A stretch of 64,000 nucleotides of DNA from Bryobacterales bacterium (GTDB lineage Bacteria; Acidobacteriota; Terriglobia; Bryobacterales; Bryobacteraceae): NCBI GenBank assembly GCA_003170295.1, contig PNAJ01000103.1:36119-100118 (forward strand), given 5' to 3'. Below are positions 45,393-54,683 of this stretch, piece by piece (the first letter of the stretch is position 1; each line of letters opens with the position of its first letter). A model generated the notes under the pieces. The model did no database searches. It saw only the letters and a program-made list of their open reading frames with translations, and was not told the DNA's origin. A program made the position numbers and the translations under genes.

Positions 45393-45513
45393 GTGGGGCG
45401 GACCCCCTGGTCTGCGACGGACCCCCTGGTCCGGCTCTCCTATCACTCGAGAAAACAGAGGCCGACGGGGGCGTCGGCCGCAGTCCAGGGGGACCGCCCC
45501 ACTTGGGGCTTTG
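45393..45513. repeat. composite GC-rich palindromic repeat, family R1 (long copy)
   Basis: Left arms GTGGGGCGGACCCCCTGGTC, TGCGACGGACCCCCTGGTCC and GGCTC are followed by an AT-richer middle, then GGCCGACGGGGGCGTCGGCC and CCAGGGGGACCGCCCCAC. The outer ends are inverted repeats of each other, so the element could fold into one large hairpin between the convergent genes. Confidence 0.8.
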
Positions 45514-45526
45514 TATTTCGAGTTAG

Positions 45527-45727
45527 TTAAATCTCCGGATAGAACTCGAAGAATGCGTCTAGCGACTGTTCCAACTGCGCGCGAATCTCTTTTTCCCCAC
45601 CATCGATGAGATGCATGGTGACATGCGCGGTTTTGCCGTTCTTGAGCTTGATCTCCGCCTCCGCGACGCTTTCAATTTCGTCGGCCGGCAGCAGGCGCAT
45701 CCCGTAGATCAGCGCGAGTTTCGCCAT
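45527..45727 (-). CDS. hypothetical protein, 66 residues
   Basis: A small acidic protein (AEAEIKLKNGKTAHVTMHLIDGG) with no membrane span or signal. No family is recognised. It starts two bases after the stop of the lipocalin-like gene upstream, so it is the last gene of a three-gene operon. Confidence 0.6.
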   Translation of the reverse strand: MAKLALIYGMRLLPADEIESVAEAEIKLKNGKTAHVTMHLIDGGEKEIRAQLEQSLDAFFEFYPEI

Positions 45728-45729
45728 GA

Positions 45730-46191
45730 TTACTGCTTGAGCATGATGATGTTCATGTCGAAGTCGCCGCCCGGAGACGAGATGCTCAACGCATTCGTGA
45801 GTGTCTTGCCATCCTCGGAGAGAGAGTATTTCGCGGTGAACTTGATCTGCGCTCCTCCCGCATCGAGACTGCTGCTGACCACCAGTGTTTTTCCCTCCCA
45901 GACAGCCTTGCTCTTCATATCGTTACCCATCATGCTGTTGGTGGTTTCTTTGCCGTCGGTGGAGTACTTGGCGGTGCTTTCCTGGTCCGGTCCGACTTGG
46001 GTAGTGGCGACTGTAAGATTGGGGTCTTTATGGGAGATTTTGCTAGTTATCGAAGTCGGCGGAGGCAAAGGACCGAAGGTGCTCTTATCGGGATCCATCT
46101 TCCAGGTGCCGGTAAAATCGGGTTGGTCGGCGGCGATGGCCATACTCGCGGCTGCCGCGATCACGAACACAGTGCTCATCAGCTTTTTCAT
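45730..46191 (-). CDS. exported lipocalin-like protein (paralogue A)
   Basis: A 153-residue exported protein with a signal peptide (STVFVIAAAASMAIA). The mature part starts PDFTGTWKMDPDKSTFGP and includes KAVWEGKTLVVSSS and YSLSEDGKTLTN. It shares this layout with the next gene upstream (FSGEWKLNLAKSDYGP...), so the two arose by duplication. No catalytic residues are evident. GGAGA lies before ATG 46191. The frame upstream to 46266 runs into its paralogue. Confidence 0.78.
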   Translation of the reverse strand: MKKLMSTVFVIAAAASMAIAADQPDFTGTWKMDPDKSTFGPLPPPTSITSKISHKDPNLTVATTQVGPDQESTAKYSTDGKETTNSMMGNDMKSKAVWEGKTLVVSSSLDAGGAQIKFTAKYSLSEDGKTLTNALSISSPGGDFDMNIIMLKQ

Positions 46192-46210
46192 GCTTGTCTC
46201 CCTAGAAAAT

Positions 46211-46672
46211 TTATTGCTTATCGAAAACCAGGATAAGATCGAATTCGCCCTGCGGCACGGTTGCATGATTGTTGATCGTCAAGACCTTGCCGTCGGCTGA
46301 AAGGCTCCAGACTTCGTGAAACTTGAGGTCCGCCCCTTGAAAATCACGAACGCTGTCAATCACCAGTTTGTCCCCATCCCACTTCGCGGATCCCTTCGAC
46401 GGAGGCTTCGCATTTTCAACTGGTTTGCCGTCGGTGGTGTACTTCAGCTCCGTGGTCGCCTCACCCTGCGCGCCTTTCTGATGGGTCGACATCTGGAGCA
46501 CTGGATCGTCGTGCTTGATGGTCCGGGTCATGAATTCCGGCTGGGGCGCGGGTCCGTAGTCGGATTTGGCGAGGTTCAGCTTCCACTCCCCGCTAAAGTT
46601 CGTCGCGGCTTGCGCGTGGGCTGCCAAAAATGTCAGGGCAAACGCTGCGATGACAGTGAAACATTTTTTCAT
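46211..46672 (-). CDS. exported lipocalin-like protein (paralogue B)
   Basis: A 153-residue exported protein with a signal peptide (FTVIAAFALTFLAAHAQA) and the mature start NFSGEWKLNLAKSDYGPAPQPE, then KWDGDKLVIDS and WSLSADGKVLTINNH. It is a paralogue of the downstream gene (19 bases away). AAGGA lies nine bases before ATG 46672. This type of small 'GxWxLN..KS' protein is common in Acidobacteriota and has no known function. Confidence 0.78.
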   Translation of the reverse strand: MKKCFTVIAAFALTFLAAHAQAATNFSGEWKLNLAKSDYGPAPQPEFMTRTIKHDDPVLQMSTHQKGAQGEATTELKYTTDGKPVENAKPPSKGSAKWDGDKLVIDSVRDFQGADLKFHEVWSLSADGKVLTINNHATVPQGEFDLILVFDKQ

Positions 46673-46752
46673 GGTGAAGAATCCTTGAGAAGTGAGATGC
46701 GTAAAACTCCTAAAAGTATACCAAGGCTAGGGATTTTTTAGTCGTGGGGGGC

Positions 46753-46780
46753 TTGACAAAGCTACGACTCTCATTAGAAT
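46753..46780 (+). promoter_or_regulatory. sigma-70-like promoter for the 56-residue zinc-ribbon gene
   Basis: TTGACA (46753-46758, perfect -35) and TAGAAT (46775-46780, five of six to the -10 consensus) are 16 bases apart. The start codon lies only 18 bases beyond the -10, implying a very short leader. Confidence 0.65.
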
Positions 46781-46797
46781 AGGGATAATCTGCTTCT

Positions 46798-46968
46798 ATG
46801 CCGGGTTGCGAACACCAACGCACTGAACTGCTGATGCGCCGGGACGGGATCGACTATATGCGGTGCCTGGACTGCGATCAGGTCTTCGAAGCTGAAGACC
46901 TGGAGCAGATTCCCGCTTACGAGGATCTTATCGAAGAAGAAGCGCCTCGGCGGAAACGGGCGTCTTAG
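46798..46968 (+). CDS. small cysteine-containing acidic protein, 56 residues
   Basis: A short gene right behind a strong promoter. The translated product has GCEHQ near the start and a CLDC pair (C23/C26) after DYMR, then an acidic middle and a basic tail (PRRKRAS). The early Cys-X-X-His (C4-X-H6) and later Cys-X-X-Cys may bind zinc. Its last 41 bases overlap the 3' end of the convergent PHP gene. No family is recognised. The promoter, uninterrupted frame and plausible composition are the reasons for calling it. Confidence 0.6.
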   Translation: MPGCEHQRTELLMRRDGIDYMRCLDCDQVFEAEDLEQIPAYEDLIEEEAPRRKRAS

Positions 46969-47791
46969 CACTACCGGCCATTCGATTTCCCCACTTTGCC
47001 GCGAACGATAACTCCATCAAGAAGTTCACGATCATGATGGGCGGAACGAAAACCATGAGCGGCGTGAGGATCGCGGTCCAAGGCTTCTCGCGCACCATAG
47101 ACGCTCCGATGGCCCAGACTGCCTGCGTCAATTTCAAGGCATCGCCCGATTGGCCGGCAACCACGCTGCGGCCTTGTTTCAATCCTTCGAGAAACTCCGC
47201 GGCTGTGCGCACGCCCGCGATGGTAGTATATGTCCGGCCCAGGGAAGCAAGCGTGTGGGCGTCGCTCCCGGCCATTGCGATGCGTCCGGTTCGCTCCGCA
47301 AACGCGGCGGCGTGGCGGTTTGCCAGTTCCAGCATCTGGCCGTTGCGGGTCTCGACGGCGGGGAAGTTTCTGGAAAAACCCTCGAAATCGGCCTCGGTTC
47401 TTGGTCCGGTAAGGCTCGAAAAGACGTGATTTATGCTAAAAAGTAGTCGTTTTTCGTTCAAATAGGCGATTAAACGAGGCAAATCGTCGCGCCGAAGCTG
47501 CAATTGGGCGTGATCCCGCTCCTCGATGCCGTAGACGCCCATGTGCAGGTGCGTACCATGTTCGGTGGAGCAGCTTACTTCTTCGCTCAGGAAAAAATCG
47601 TCGTGATGGCGCAGCGGCTCGACTGCGTCGATGGAGTCGTGATCCGTCACGGTGACGAGATCCATCCCGCGCCGCTTCAGGGTCTCGTAGACTTCGAGCG
47701 GATCGTTATAGCTTTCGCGGCAAATCCGCTTGAGGACTGGCACGGTACACATGCCAGAGTGGTGGGTGTGAACATGCAAGTCGCACTTCAT
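46928..47791 (-). CDS. PHP-domain metal-dependent phosphoesterase with C-terminal hydrophobic segment
   Basis: A 287-residue protein. Metal ligands follow the PHP pattern: DLHVHTHHSG (H6, H8), VTVTDHDSID, EEVSC, INHVF and GSDAHTLASLG. PHP proteins hydrolyse phosphoesters such as 3',5'-bisnucleotides or nucleoside 5'-phosphates. The C-terminal ~25 residues (ILTPLMVFVPPIMIVNFLMEL, about 240-262) are strongly hydrophobic, so the protein may be membrane-anchored, which is unusual for this family. Confidence 0.87.
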   Translation of the reverse strand: MKCDLHVHTHHSGMCTVPVLKRICRESYNDPLEVYETLKRRGMDLVTVTDHDSIDAVEPLRHHDDFFLSEEVSCSTEHGTHLHMGVYGIEERDHAQLQLRRDDLPRLIAYLNEKRLLFSINHVFSSLTGPRTEADFEGFSRNFPAVETRNGQMLELANRHAAAFAERTGRIAMAGSDAHTLASLGRTYTTIAGVRTAAEFLEGLKQGRSVVAGQSGDALKLTQAVWAIGASMVREKPWTAILTPLMVFVPPIMIVNFLMELSFAAKWGNRMAGSAKTPVSAEALLLR

Positions 47792-47971
47792 GCCCCATTG
47801 TTATCCGCGGAATGTTACAAAACGGCAGCGACAGAAAAAACATTTGTTACATAATTTGTTTTTTCGCCTGATGCGCTACCAGAAAGCCCTCAGCAGCGTG
47901 TTTTCCGGGGTATTTCTACAGTTGCGAGGGCTCCTCGATCAGCTCACTTGGAAACGCGCGAACCTCGTGAG

Positions 47972-49012
47972 ATGCTCAAGAAGGGAATGGGATCGGCGCC
48001 TCAAAACATACCGCTCCGGATCGTGTCCATCGGCGGCGGCAACGGACTTTCAACGTTGCTGCGAGGGCTGAAACGCTATGCGAGAGCGGGCGAAGGGATT
48101 TTAGACATCACCGCGGTGGTGACAGTCACCGACGACGGGGGCAGTTCCGGCCGCTTGCGCCGCGATTTCGACGTGCTTCCGCCCGGTGACATTCGCAATT
48201 GCATGGTGGCGCTTTCGGAAGACGAAACGCTATTGAGCCGGCTGTTTCAATACCGTTTCTCCAGCGGCCGCGGACTGAAAGGCCACAGCTTCGGAAACCT
48301 ATTCCTGACCGCGATGACGCATCTGACCGGGGATTTCAATCAGGCCGTACGATTTTCCGCCGAGGTTCTGGCGGTGCTGGGACACATCTATCCTTCGACC
48401 GCGGCGAATGTCGTGATTGAAGCCACGCTCGCGAATGGACGCAAAGTGGCGGGTGAATCCCGCATCAGCCGCAGCCGGTCGCGGATCGAAAAGATTGAGA
48501 TTCGTCCCCGCCATCCGAAGCCGCTCGAAGAGACGCTCGAAGCGATCGCACACGCGGATCTGATCACGCTGGGTCCGGGATCGTTGTTTACCAGCGTAAT
48601 TCCGAATTTACTGGTCGACGGTATTCCGCAAGCGATCGCGGCGTCGGCGGCGATGAAGGCGTACTTTGTAAATCTGATGTCGCAACCCGGGGAGACAACG
48701 AATTTTCGGGCGTCCGATCACGTGGCGGCCATTTATCGCCACACGGAATTACCGATCCTGGACGTCTGCGTGGTGAATACGCATGCGATTCGCGGAAAAG
48801 TGCTGGATCGTTATCAGGCAAACGCGGCGCGGCCGGTGGAGAACGATATTGACCATCTGGAGCAGATGGGGCTGAAGGTTATCGCGACCGATCTGCTGCG
48901 TATATCCGGCAACCGGGTGCAGGAAAAAATTCGCCACGACAGCAGCGTGATCGGCGCGATCGCGATCGAACTGGCGCAAAAAGGTCACAAAAGGAAGTCG
49001 AAGAAAAAATGA
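47972..49012 (+). CDS. yvcK: YvcK/GlmR-family UDP-sugar-binding regulator (CofD-like fold)
   Basis: A 346-residue cytoplasmic protein with the CofD-like N-terminus RIVSIGGGNGLSTLLRGLK, the VTVTDDGGSSGRLR loop and PPGDIRNCMVALSE. In Bacillus the homologue (GlmR) binds UDP-GlcNAc and adjusts carbon flow to cell-wall precursors. Its stop overlaps the glmU start (ATGA), which supports that role here. Start options are TTG 47948, ATG 47972 and ATG 47987. None has an ideal Shine-Dalgarno site. Confidence 0.92.
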   Translation: MLKKGMGSAPQNIPLRIVSIGGGNGLSTLLRGLKRYARAGEGILDITAVVTVTDDGGSSGRLRRDFDVLPPGDIRNCMVALSEDETLLSRLFQYRFSSGRGLKGHSFGNLFLTAMTHLTGDFNQAVRFSAEVLAVLGHIYPSTAANVVIEATLANGRKVAGESRISRSRSRIEKIEIRPRHPKPLEETLEAIAHADLITLGPGSLFTSVIPNLLVDGIPQAIAASAAMKAYFVNLMSQPGETTNFRASDHVAAIYRHTELPILDVCVVNTHAIRGKVLDRYQANAARPVENDIDHLEQMGLKVIATDLLRISGNRVQEKIRHDSSVIGAIAIELAQKGHKRKSKKK

Positions 49013-50391
49013 ATCATACGGTCGTCATTCTGGCCGCTGGACTGGGAACGCGGATGCGCTCCAAGCGCGCGAAAGTGTTGCATCGCGCGGGAGGTCTCGC
49101 GTTGGTGGAACATGTGGTGGCGTCAGCGCGCGCGCTCGCGCCCTACGGACGCATTGTCGTCGTGACTGGACATCAAGCGGAGTTGGTGGAGGCGTTACTT
49201 CAGCCGTTAGGCTTTGGATTCGTGCGCCAGCAAGGGCAACGCGGCACCGGCCACGCGCTGGCATCGTGCCGGGACGCTGTTCCTCACGACGGATTGCTGA
49301 CGGTTCTGTACGGCGACACACCTTTATTGACGGCTGCGACGCTCGAACGTTTGCGGGACGCGCAGACCGATTCGGGCGCGGCCGCGACGCTGATCACGAC
49401 GACGCTCGACGATCCCACCGGATATGGACGCATTCTGTTGAATGACGCAGGCGGCGTCACCGCGATTGTGGAAGAGAAGGCGGCGACCGCGGAGCAGCGA
49501 AAGATCAAGCTCATTAATTCAGGAATTTACTGTTTCCAATCCGAACTGCTGTGGAAACACATCGGCGAGATTGAGCCGAATTCCGTGTCGGGTGAACTGT
49601 ATCTCACCGATATGGCGGAGATCCTGGCGCGCCACGGGCACGTGGTGCGTCCGATGCATGTGGATGACGCGACGGAGTTGCTCGGCATCAACACGCGCGT
49701 CGAACTGGCCCATGCCGACCGCATCCTGCGCGATCGTAAGAATGAAGAATTGATGCTCTCGGGCGTGACCATCGAGCGGCCGGAGACCGTGACGATCGAC
49801 ATGCATGTCCAGGCCGGCACGGACACGATCATCGAGCCGTTCGTGCGCCTGTTGGGCGCGACGCACATCGGCGAGGATTGCCGCATCGGAGCCGGAGCGA
49901 TTCTTGAAAACGCAATTCTTTCCGACGGCGTCACCGTCGCGCCTTACACCCTGATCAGCGATTCGCGCGTCGATGCCGCGGCGCAGGTCGGCCCGTTCGC
50001 CCGGTTAAGGATGGATGCGCACGTGGGGCGCGATGCGCGCGTCGGAAATTTTGTCGAACTGAAGAAAACCCATCTCGGCGCCGGCGCGAAGAGCCAGCAC
50101 CTGGCTTATCTCGGCGATTCGGAAATTGGCGAGCGCACCAACATTGGCGCGGGCACCATCACATGCAATTACGACGGCGAGAAGAAACATCGGACGACCA
50201 TCGGCGCGGGGGCGTTCGTCGGCAGCAACTCGACGCTGGTGGCGCCGATCGAGATCGGCGAGGGGAGCTACATCGCCGCGGGAAGCGTGATTACCGACGT
50301 GGTTCCGGCCGATGCGCTGGCGCTGGGGCGCGCGCGACAGACAGTGAAGCCGGGTTGGGCAAAAAAACGGTCGAAGAAATCCTGGGCGTAA
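49009..50391 (+). CDS. glmU: bifunctional GlmU (GlcNAc-1-P uridyltransferase / GlcN-1-P acetyltransferase)
   Basis: A 460-residue cytoplasmic enzyme that acetylates glucosamine-1-P and then makes UDP-GlcNAc for peptidoglycan and lipid A. The N-terminal pyrophosphorylase has LAAGLGTRMRSKRAKVLH and QQGQRGTGHALAS. The C-terminal left-handed helix has the acetyltransferase His region YDGEKKHRTTIG and GSNSTLVAPI. The length is normal. It is co-translated with yvcK. Confidence 0.96.
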   Translation: MNHTVVILAAGLGTRMRSKRAKVLHRAGGLALVEHVVASARALAPYGRIVVVTGHQAELVEALLQPLGFGFVRQQGQRGTGHALASCRDAVPHDGLLTVLYGDTPLLTAATLERLRDAQTDSGAAATLITTTLDDPTGYGRILLNDAGGVTAIVEEKAATAEQRKIKLINSGIYCFQSELLWKHIGEIEPNSVSGELYLTDMAEILARHGHVVRPMHVDDATELLGINTRVELAHADRILRDRKNEELMLSGVTIERPETVTIDMHVQAGTDTIIEPFVRLLGATHIGEDCRIGAGAILENAILSDGVTVAPYTLISDSRVDAAAQVGPFARLRMDAHVGRDARVGNFVELKKTHLGAGAKSQHLAYLGDSEIGERTNIGAGTITCNYDGEKKHRTTIGAGAFVGSNSTLVAPIEIGEGSYIAAGSVITDVVPADALALGRARQTVKPGWAKKRSKKSWA

Positions 50392-50394
50392 AGT

Positions 50395-50841
50395 ATGCCA
50401 TACTTCCCTGACTTGACACCTTATGAATTCCTGGGCGGCGATCCCGGAGCTTCTTCATTAAATATCGGATGGCTCGACAAGGAGCACACTTTTAACCAGG
50501 GCCCGGTGGAGCAAGATATCTGTAAGCGAATTAGGCAGATGTGCTTGTTCGAGCTGGCGCGCCAGACCAGAGGCTTCCACGGGTGCCCGTTGTGCCTCCA
50601 GCCACTGTTCGGCACGCCCGTACCCGGCGAAACAGTGCTGCTTGGGTCTGCCGAAATCCGAGTCAAGGGAGCTAGCGGCATTATGTACGCTGCCCCGAAC
50701 CTCATTTACCACTACATAACTGAGCATGCGTATCAGCCCCCTGCGGAGTTTATGGAAGCTGTGCGAGAGTTCGCTAGCCTAGGCTCTGGCGCATCGCGGC
50801 TCTGGTGTTGTGCTAATTGCTACTTCGTCTTCTTTTGCTGA
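50395..50841 (+). CDS. hypothetical protein (MPYFPDLTPYEF-type small family)
   Basis: A 148-residue protein with the start PYFPDLTPYEF, then LNIGWLDKEHTF, GFHGCPLC, AAPNLIYHYITEHAY and FMEAVREF. This pattern reminds me of a small uncharacterised family (DUF7919-like), but I cannot confirm it. Cysteines in HGCPLC and near the C-terminus (WCCANCYFVFFC) may bind metal. It starts three bases after glmU and ends in a 22-base overlap with a convergent gene. Confidence 0.7.
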   Translation: MPYFPDLTPYEFLGGDPGASSLNIGWLDKEHTFNQGPVEQDICKRIRQMCLFELARQTRGFHGCPLCLQPLFGTPVPGETVLLGSAEIRVKGASGIMYAAPNLIYHYITEHAYQPPAEFMEAVREFASLGSGASRLWCCANCYFVFFC

Positions 50842-51167
50842 GACCGGACGATAATCAGCTCCGCCGTCTCGCCGTCTTCGGTGATGACGTAGCGAACCGT
50901 GACGCGAACCTTCGCCTTCAACTTGCCCTCGCATTTTGTGTCCGGCGTGACGCGAAATACGCGCTTTTCGGTCTTCCCCAGCACCACGCGAGATACCGTG
51001 ATTTTCTCCGGCGTGGACTCGATCACAATGCCGGCGAAAAAAGTCTCGGGCTTCGGCTCTTCGGTTTTCTTTTCAGGAGGGTCCTGCGGGCGTGCCATCG
51101 CGGAAAGCGGTGCGGTTGCCAGCCACAGGGGAAGAACGCAAAAACACAAGACGCGCGGCACTGTCAC
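50820..51167 (-). CDS. exported small hypothetical protein
   Basis: A 115-residue protein with a signal peptide (VLCFCVLPLWLATAPLSA), a Pro/Glu/Lys linker and a beta-rich core (FAGIVIESTPEKITVSRVVLGKTEKRVFRVTPDT, KAKVRVTVRYVITEDGE) ending in Lys-rich QQKKTK. It resembles DUF5666-type small OB-like exported proteins without a known role. Confidence 0.65.
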   Translation of the reverse strand: MTVPRVLCFCVLPLWLATAPLSAMARPQDPPEKKTEEPKPETFFAGIVIESTPEKITVSRVVLGKTEKRVFRVTPDTKCEGKLKAKVRVTVRYVITEDGETAELIIVRSQQKKTK

Positions 51168-51227
51168 TAGAATACTTGAACTCGCCCGGGACTGCGCCCA
51201 CTCGTTAATGAAGCTTATTTCACATTT

Positions 51228-52166
51228 TCAGAGCACGAGCACGGGATGATAGAGATGAGGCAGGCGCGCCTCTCCAATCGCGATCAGATCGCCTTCGGAA
51301 TTGAGCGCTTTGACGAATCGGGAGCCTGAGAGAGGGCGGAACGGGGAGACGCGAAAATCGCGGCCATTGCGGATCTGCCCAGCCGTCGTCGCATCGACCA
51401 TTTCCGCGGGAAACTCGGGCAGCAGTTGCGCGGCGGGCACCAACGCCTCGACCAGGCGGCCTTCTTCTGAGAGCGCTGCCAGTTGCTCAAGCGTCCGCGC
51501 GGACTCGATCTTGAAATCGCCCGACGCAATTCGCCGCAGGTTCTTTAGATATGCGCCACACCCGAGCACCTGGCCCGCATCATGCGCGATGCTACGCAAA
51601 TAAGTACCGGCGGAGCAATGGACGCGCACCGTGGCCTCGCACCCGTCACATTCATTAACGACGGTGAGAATGCTCAACTCGTAGACGTTGATTGTCACGG
51701 CCTTCAGATCCACCGGCTGCTGTTTCCGAGCCAGCTCATAGGCGGGCCTGCCCCCGATTTTCTTGGCCGAAACGGGTGGAGGCATCTGGTCGAACTCGCC
51801 CCGCGACCGGTCGAGCGCGGCGTCGATCACGGCACGGTCGAGCGTGACGGCAATCTCGGGCGACGTCGCCACGCCATCGGCATCGTAGGAATCGGTCGAG
51901 TTGCCGAAGTGAATCGTCCCCTCGTAAATTTTGTCGTTACGCGTATAAAACTGCGCGAGGCGCGTCGCGCGGCCGATCACCAGCGGAAGCACGCCGGTCG
52001 CCGAAGGATCCAGCGTGCCCAGGTGCCCGACCTTGCGCGTCCCGGCGAAGCGCCGCATCTTATTGACTACGTCGTGCGAGGTCCAGTCGCGCGGCTTATC
52101 GACGATAATTACTCCATCCACGACATTCAAGTTAACCGAAACCACGAGCCGTCGTCTATTATTCAT
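51228..52166 (-). CDS. truB: tRNA pseudouridine-55 synthase
   Basis: A 312-residue cytoplasmic enzyme that makes pseudouridine 55 in the T-loop of tRNAs. It has [23 protein letters not shown], the catalytic Asp in [16 protein letters not shown], and the [26 protein letters not shown] region with the conserved PP-X-SAxK. A C-terminal PUA-like region follows. ATG 52166 shares CATG with the opposite start of the ADOP permease. GTG 52145 is an alternative start that would free this overlap. Confidence 0.94.
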   Translation of the reverse strand: MNNRRRLVVSVNLNVVDGVIIVDKPRDWTSHDVVNKMRRFAGTRKVGHLGTLDPSATGVLPLVIGRATRLAQFYTRNDKIYEGTIHFGNSTDSYDADGVATSPEIAVTLDRAVIDAALDRSRGEFDQMPPPVSAKKIGGRPAYELARKQQPVDLKAVTINVYELSILTVVNECDGCEATVRVHCSAGTYLRSIAHDAGQVLGCGAYLKNLRRIASGDFKIESARTLEQLAALSEEGRLVEALVPAAQLLPEFPAEMVDATTAGQIRNGRDFRVSPFRPLSGSRFVKALNSEGDLIAIGEARLPHLYHPVLVL

Positions 52167-54603
52167 GTCCTCGCTCGTGCAGGATTTTCGCTATGCGATC
52201 CGCGTCTTGCTGAAGAATCGGGGCACGACGTTGATCGCCGTGCTCGCGCTAGCGCTTGGAATCGGAGCCAATACGGCCATTTTCTCGATTGTGAATGCTG
52301 TCCTGTTCCGAAGTTTGCCGTATCACGAGCCGGAGCAGTTAATGACCGTGCTCACTCCCGGCTCCTCGCCGGTATCCGCGGCCGATTATCTGGATGTTCG
52401 CGAGCAAGCCCGATCATTTGATCGCATGGGAGCGGCGGAGTATTGGAGCGCCAGCCTGACAGGGCGCGAGTCGCCGGAGCAGATCCTCGGTCTGCACCTG
52501 AGCGAAGACATGTTTCCTTTGCTCGGCGTCGCGCCCTTGCGCGGCCGGACGTTCGATAAGACCGATTTCGCAGCCGGAAAAGAGCAGGTCCTGGTGCTCA
52601 GTCATGCGCTGTGGCAACGCAGCTTCGGCGGCGCGAACGATGCGATCGGACAGCAGGTCCTGCTGGACGGCACGAGCTACACCGTCATCGGCGTGATGCC
52701 CGCCGATTTCTATTTCGCGCCGTTCTGGGCGACGCGGGCCGAGATGTGGGCTCCCCTCGATCTCTCGGCGAGGGTGCACTCGCGAGACGGGCAATCGCTC
52801 CGCGTGTTTGGGCGATTGAAACCCAGTTCGACGGCCCAGAACGCGCAGGCCGAGGTCGATCGGATTTGCCGCAACCTTGCCGTCGCTTATCCCGAAAGCG
52901 ACACTGGACTGAAGATGGTGGTGGAATCTCTCACCGAAAAAGCGGTGGGACGCGTGCGATTGGCGCTTCAGGTATTGCTTGGCGCGGTTGGCATGGTGCT
53001 GCTGATCGCCTGCGCCAACGTCGCCAATCTCGCGCTGGTGCGGGCCACGGCGCGGCAGAAGGAAATCTCGGTGCGGCGCGCTCTCGGTGCTCCGCGTTGG
53101 CGTATTGCGCGCCAGTTTCTGGTGGAGAGCGTCCTCCTTTCGCTCACCGGCGGCGTCGTAGGATTGCTATTAGCGCAATGGGGAACGCAGGCGTTGAAGA
53201 CGATGTTGCTATCGCACCTGACCCGTTCGGACACGATCGCCATCGACACCCAAGTGCTGCTGTTCACGCTTGGGCTGGCTCTGATCACGGGAGTATTGTT
53301 CGGAATCGCACCGGCGTTTTCGGCGGCGCGAGGCGACGTGAACGATGCGTTGAAGGAAGGCGGACGCGGGTCCACGTCGGGTGGAAGCGGCGCCCGCGTG
53401 CGCAGAACGCTGGTGGCTTCTGAAATCGCCGTAGCGCTGGTGCTCCTGATCGGCGCGGGTCTGCTGATGCGCAGCTTCGTGAAACTTCGGGCGATCGATC
53501 CGGGCTTCGATCCCCACAACGTATTAACGATGACTATTTCTCTCGCGGGCCGCTCGGAATACACCGGCGCGAACAGAGAAGCGCTCTACCGCTCGATTCT
53601 GGAATACGTCCAAGCCGTGCCTGGCGTGCGCGAGGCGAGCATGACGAATCATCTGCCGATCGCCGGCGACCTGTGGGGCCGGACGCGCACCGTCGAAGGA
53701 CGTCCTCTTCCTGAGCGAGGGAAGGAGAGGGGAGCCGTCTATCGAGTTTCCCGCCCGAACTACTTTTCGACCATGCGCGCTCCGTTGGCTGCGGGCCGCG
53801 ATTTCACGGATCGCGACGCCGGCCATGCGCCGCTGGTGACGATGATCAATGAGACGCTCGCCGGGCGCGAGTTCGAAAACAGCGCTCATGCGATCGGTAA
53901 AAGAATCACTCTCGACGATCCGCACAAGAATCCTGCCTGGCGCACGATTGTCGGCGTGGTCAAGGATCTGAAGCAGAACAACTGGTCCGAGCGTCCGTCC
54001 GACGAAGTGTATATCCCCTTCGCGCAGGACACGATGTTTTTCGATAGCACCGATTCGCACTTTTCCAGCATGACTCTGGTCGCGCGAACGAATCTCGACG
54101 CCGCGTCGCTGGCGCGCCCGGTGAAGGCCGCGATCTGGAGCCTCGATCGGAATCTGCCGCTCTCCCACACTGAGACGCTCGAGAGCGCGATTGGCGATGC
54201 CACGTGGCAGTCGCGTTTCTCGGTACTGCTGATCGGGATTTTTGCAGCGCTGGCGCTGTTGCTGGCGATGATCGGCATTTACGGCGTCATGGCGTACGAA
54301 GTCGCGCAGCGCACGCACGAGATCGGGATTCGCATGGCTCTCGGCGCGAACCGCGGCGGCATCGCATCGATGATCGCGAGGCAAAGCCTGCCGGTGGCGA
54401 TTGTCGGCATCGTATCCGGGCTCGGCCTTGCGGCAGGGTTCGCGCGATTACTGCGCGGCATGCTGTATGAGATCGAACCCATCGATCCGGCGACGTTCGC
54501 GAGTGTCGCAGCGCTGGTGTTGATCGTCGCGACGCTGGCGGCGGTGATCCCCGCGCGCCGGGCTATGCGCGTCGATCCGATGATCGCACTGCGTCACGAA
54601 TAA
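52165..54603 (+). CDS. ADOP-type MacB/FtsX permease (acidobacterial orphan permease)
   Basis: An 812-residue membrane protein with two MacB_PCD plus FtsX units. The N-terminus [16 protein letters not shown] and [33 protein letters not shown] is typical, followed by periplasmic domains and helices such as [32 protein letters not shown] and, in the second half, [21 protein letters not shown]...[10 protein letters not shown]. These ADOP permeases lack an adjacent ATPase, and the next ABC gene (with its own membrane part) is not its partner. ATG 52165 gives the conserved N-terminus. Confidence 0.93.
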   Translation: MSSLVQDFRYAIRVLLKNRGTTLIAVLALALGIGANTAIFSIVNAVLFRSLPYHEPEQLMTVLTPGSSPVSAADYLDVREQARSFDRMGAAEYWSASLTGRESPEQILGLHLSEDMFPLLGVAPLRGRTFDKTDFAAGKEQVLVLSHALWQRSFGGANDAIGQQVLLDGTSYTVIGVMPADFYFAPFWATRAEMWAPLDLSARVHSRDGQSLRVFGRLKPSSTAQNAQAEVDRICRNLAVAYPESDTGLKMVVESLTEKAVGRVRLALQVLLGAVGMVLLIACANVANLALVRATARQKEISVRRALGAPRWRIARQFLVESVLLSLTGGVVGLLLAQWGTQALKTMLLSHLTRSDTIAIDTQVLLFTLGLALITGVLFGIAPAFSAARGDVNDALKEGGRGSTSGGSGARVRRTLVASEIAVALVLLIGAGLLMRSFVKLRAIDPGFDPHNVLTMTISLAGRSEYTGANREALYRSILEYVQAVPGVREASMTNHLPIAGDLWGRTRTVEGRPLPERGKERGAVYRVSRPNYFSTMRAPLAAGRDFTDRDAGHAPLVTMINETLAGREFENSAHAIGKRITLDDPHKNPAWRTIVGVVKDLKQNNWSERPSDEVYIPFAQDTMFFDSTDSHFSSMTLVARTNLDAASLARPVKAAIWSLDRNLPLSHTETLESAIGDATWQSRFSVLLIGIFAALALLLAMIGIYGVMAYEVAQRTHEIGIRMALGANRGGIASMIARQSLPVAIVGIVSGLGLAAGFARLLRGMLYEIEPIDPATFASVAALVLIVATLAAVIPARRAMRVDPMIALRHE

Positions 54604-54621
54604 ACTGCGCTACGCTGGATT

Positions 54622-54683
54622 TTTGGAGGTTGCCGAAAAGGCAACCTGTTAGTTTGGACGTTGCCGGAAAGGCAACCTGTTAG
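54622..54683 (+). repeat. tandem 31-bp hairpin repeat directly before a start codon (family R4)
   Basis: Two copies (54622-54652 and 54653-54683) of TTTGGAG followed by GTTGCCGAAAAGGCAACCTG and TTAG, with two mismatches. Each folds into a stem of GTTGCC/GGCAAC (first copy 7 bp with outer G-C) with a five-base loop. The second copy's loop is GGAAA, a Shine-Dalgarno-like sequence, and it ends on the base before ATG 54684. Confidence 0.8.
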
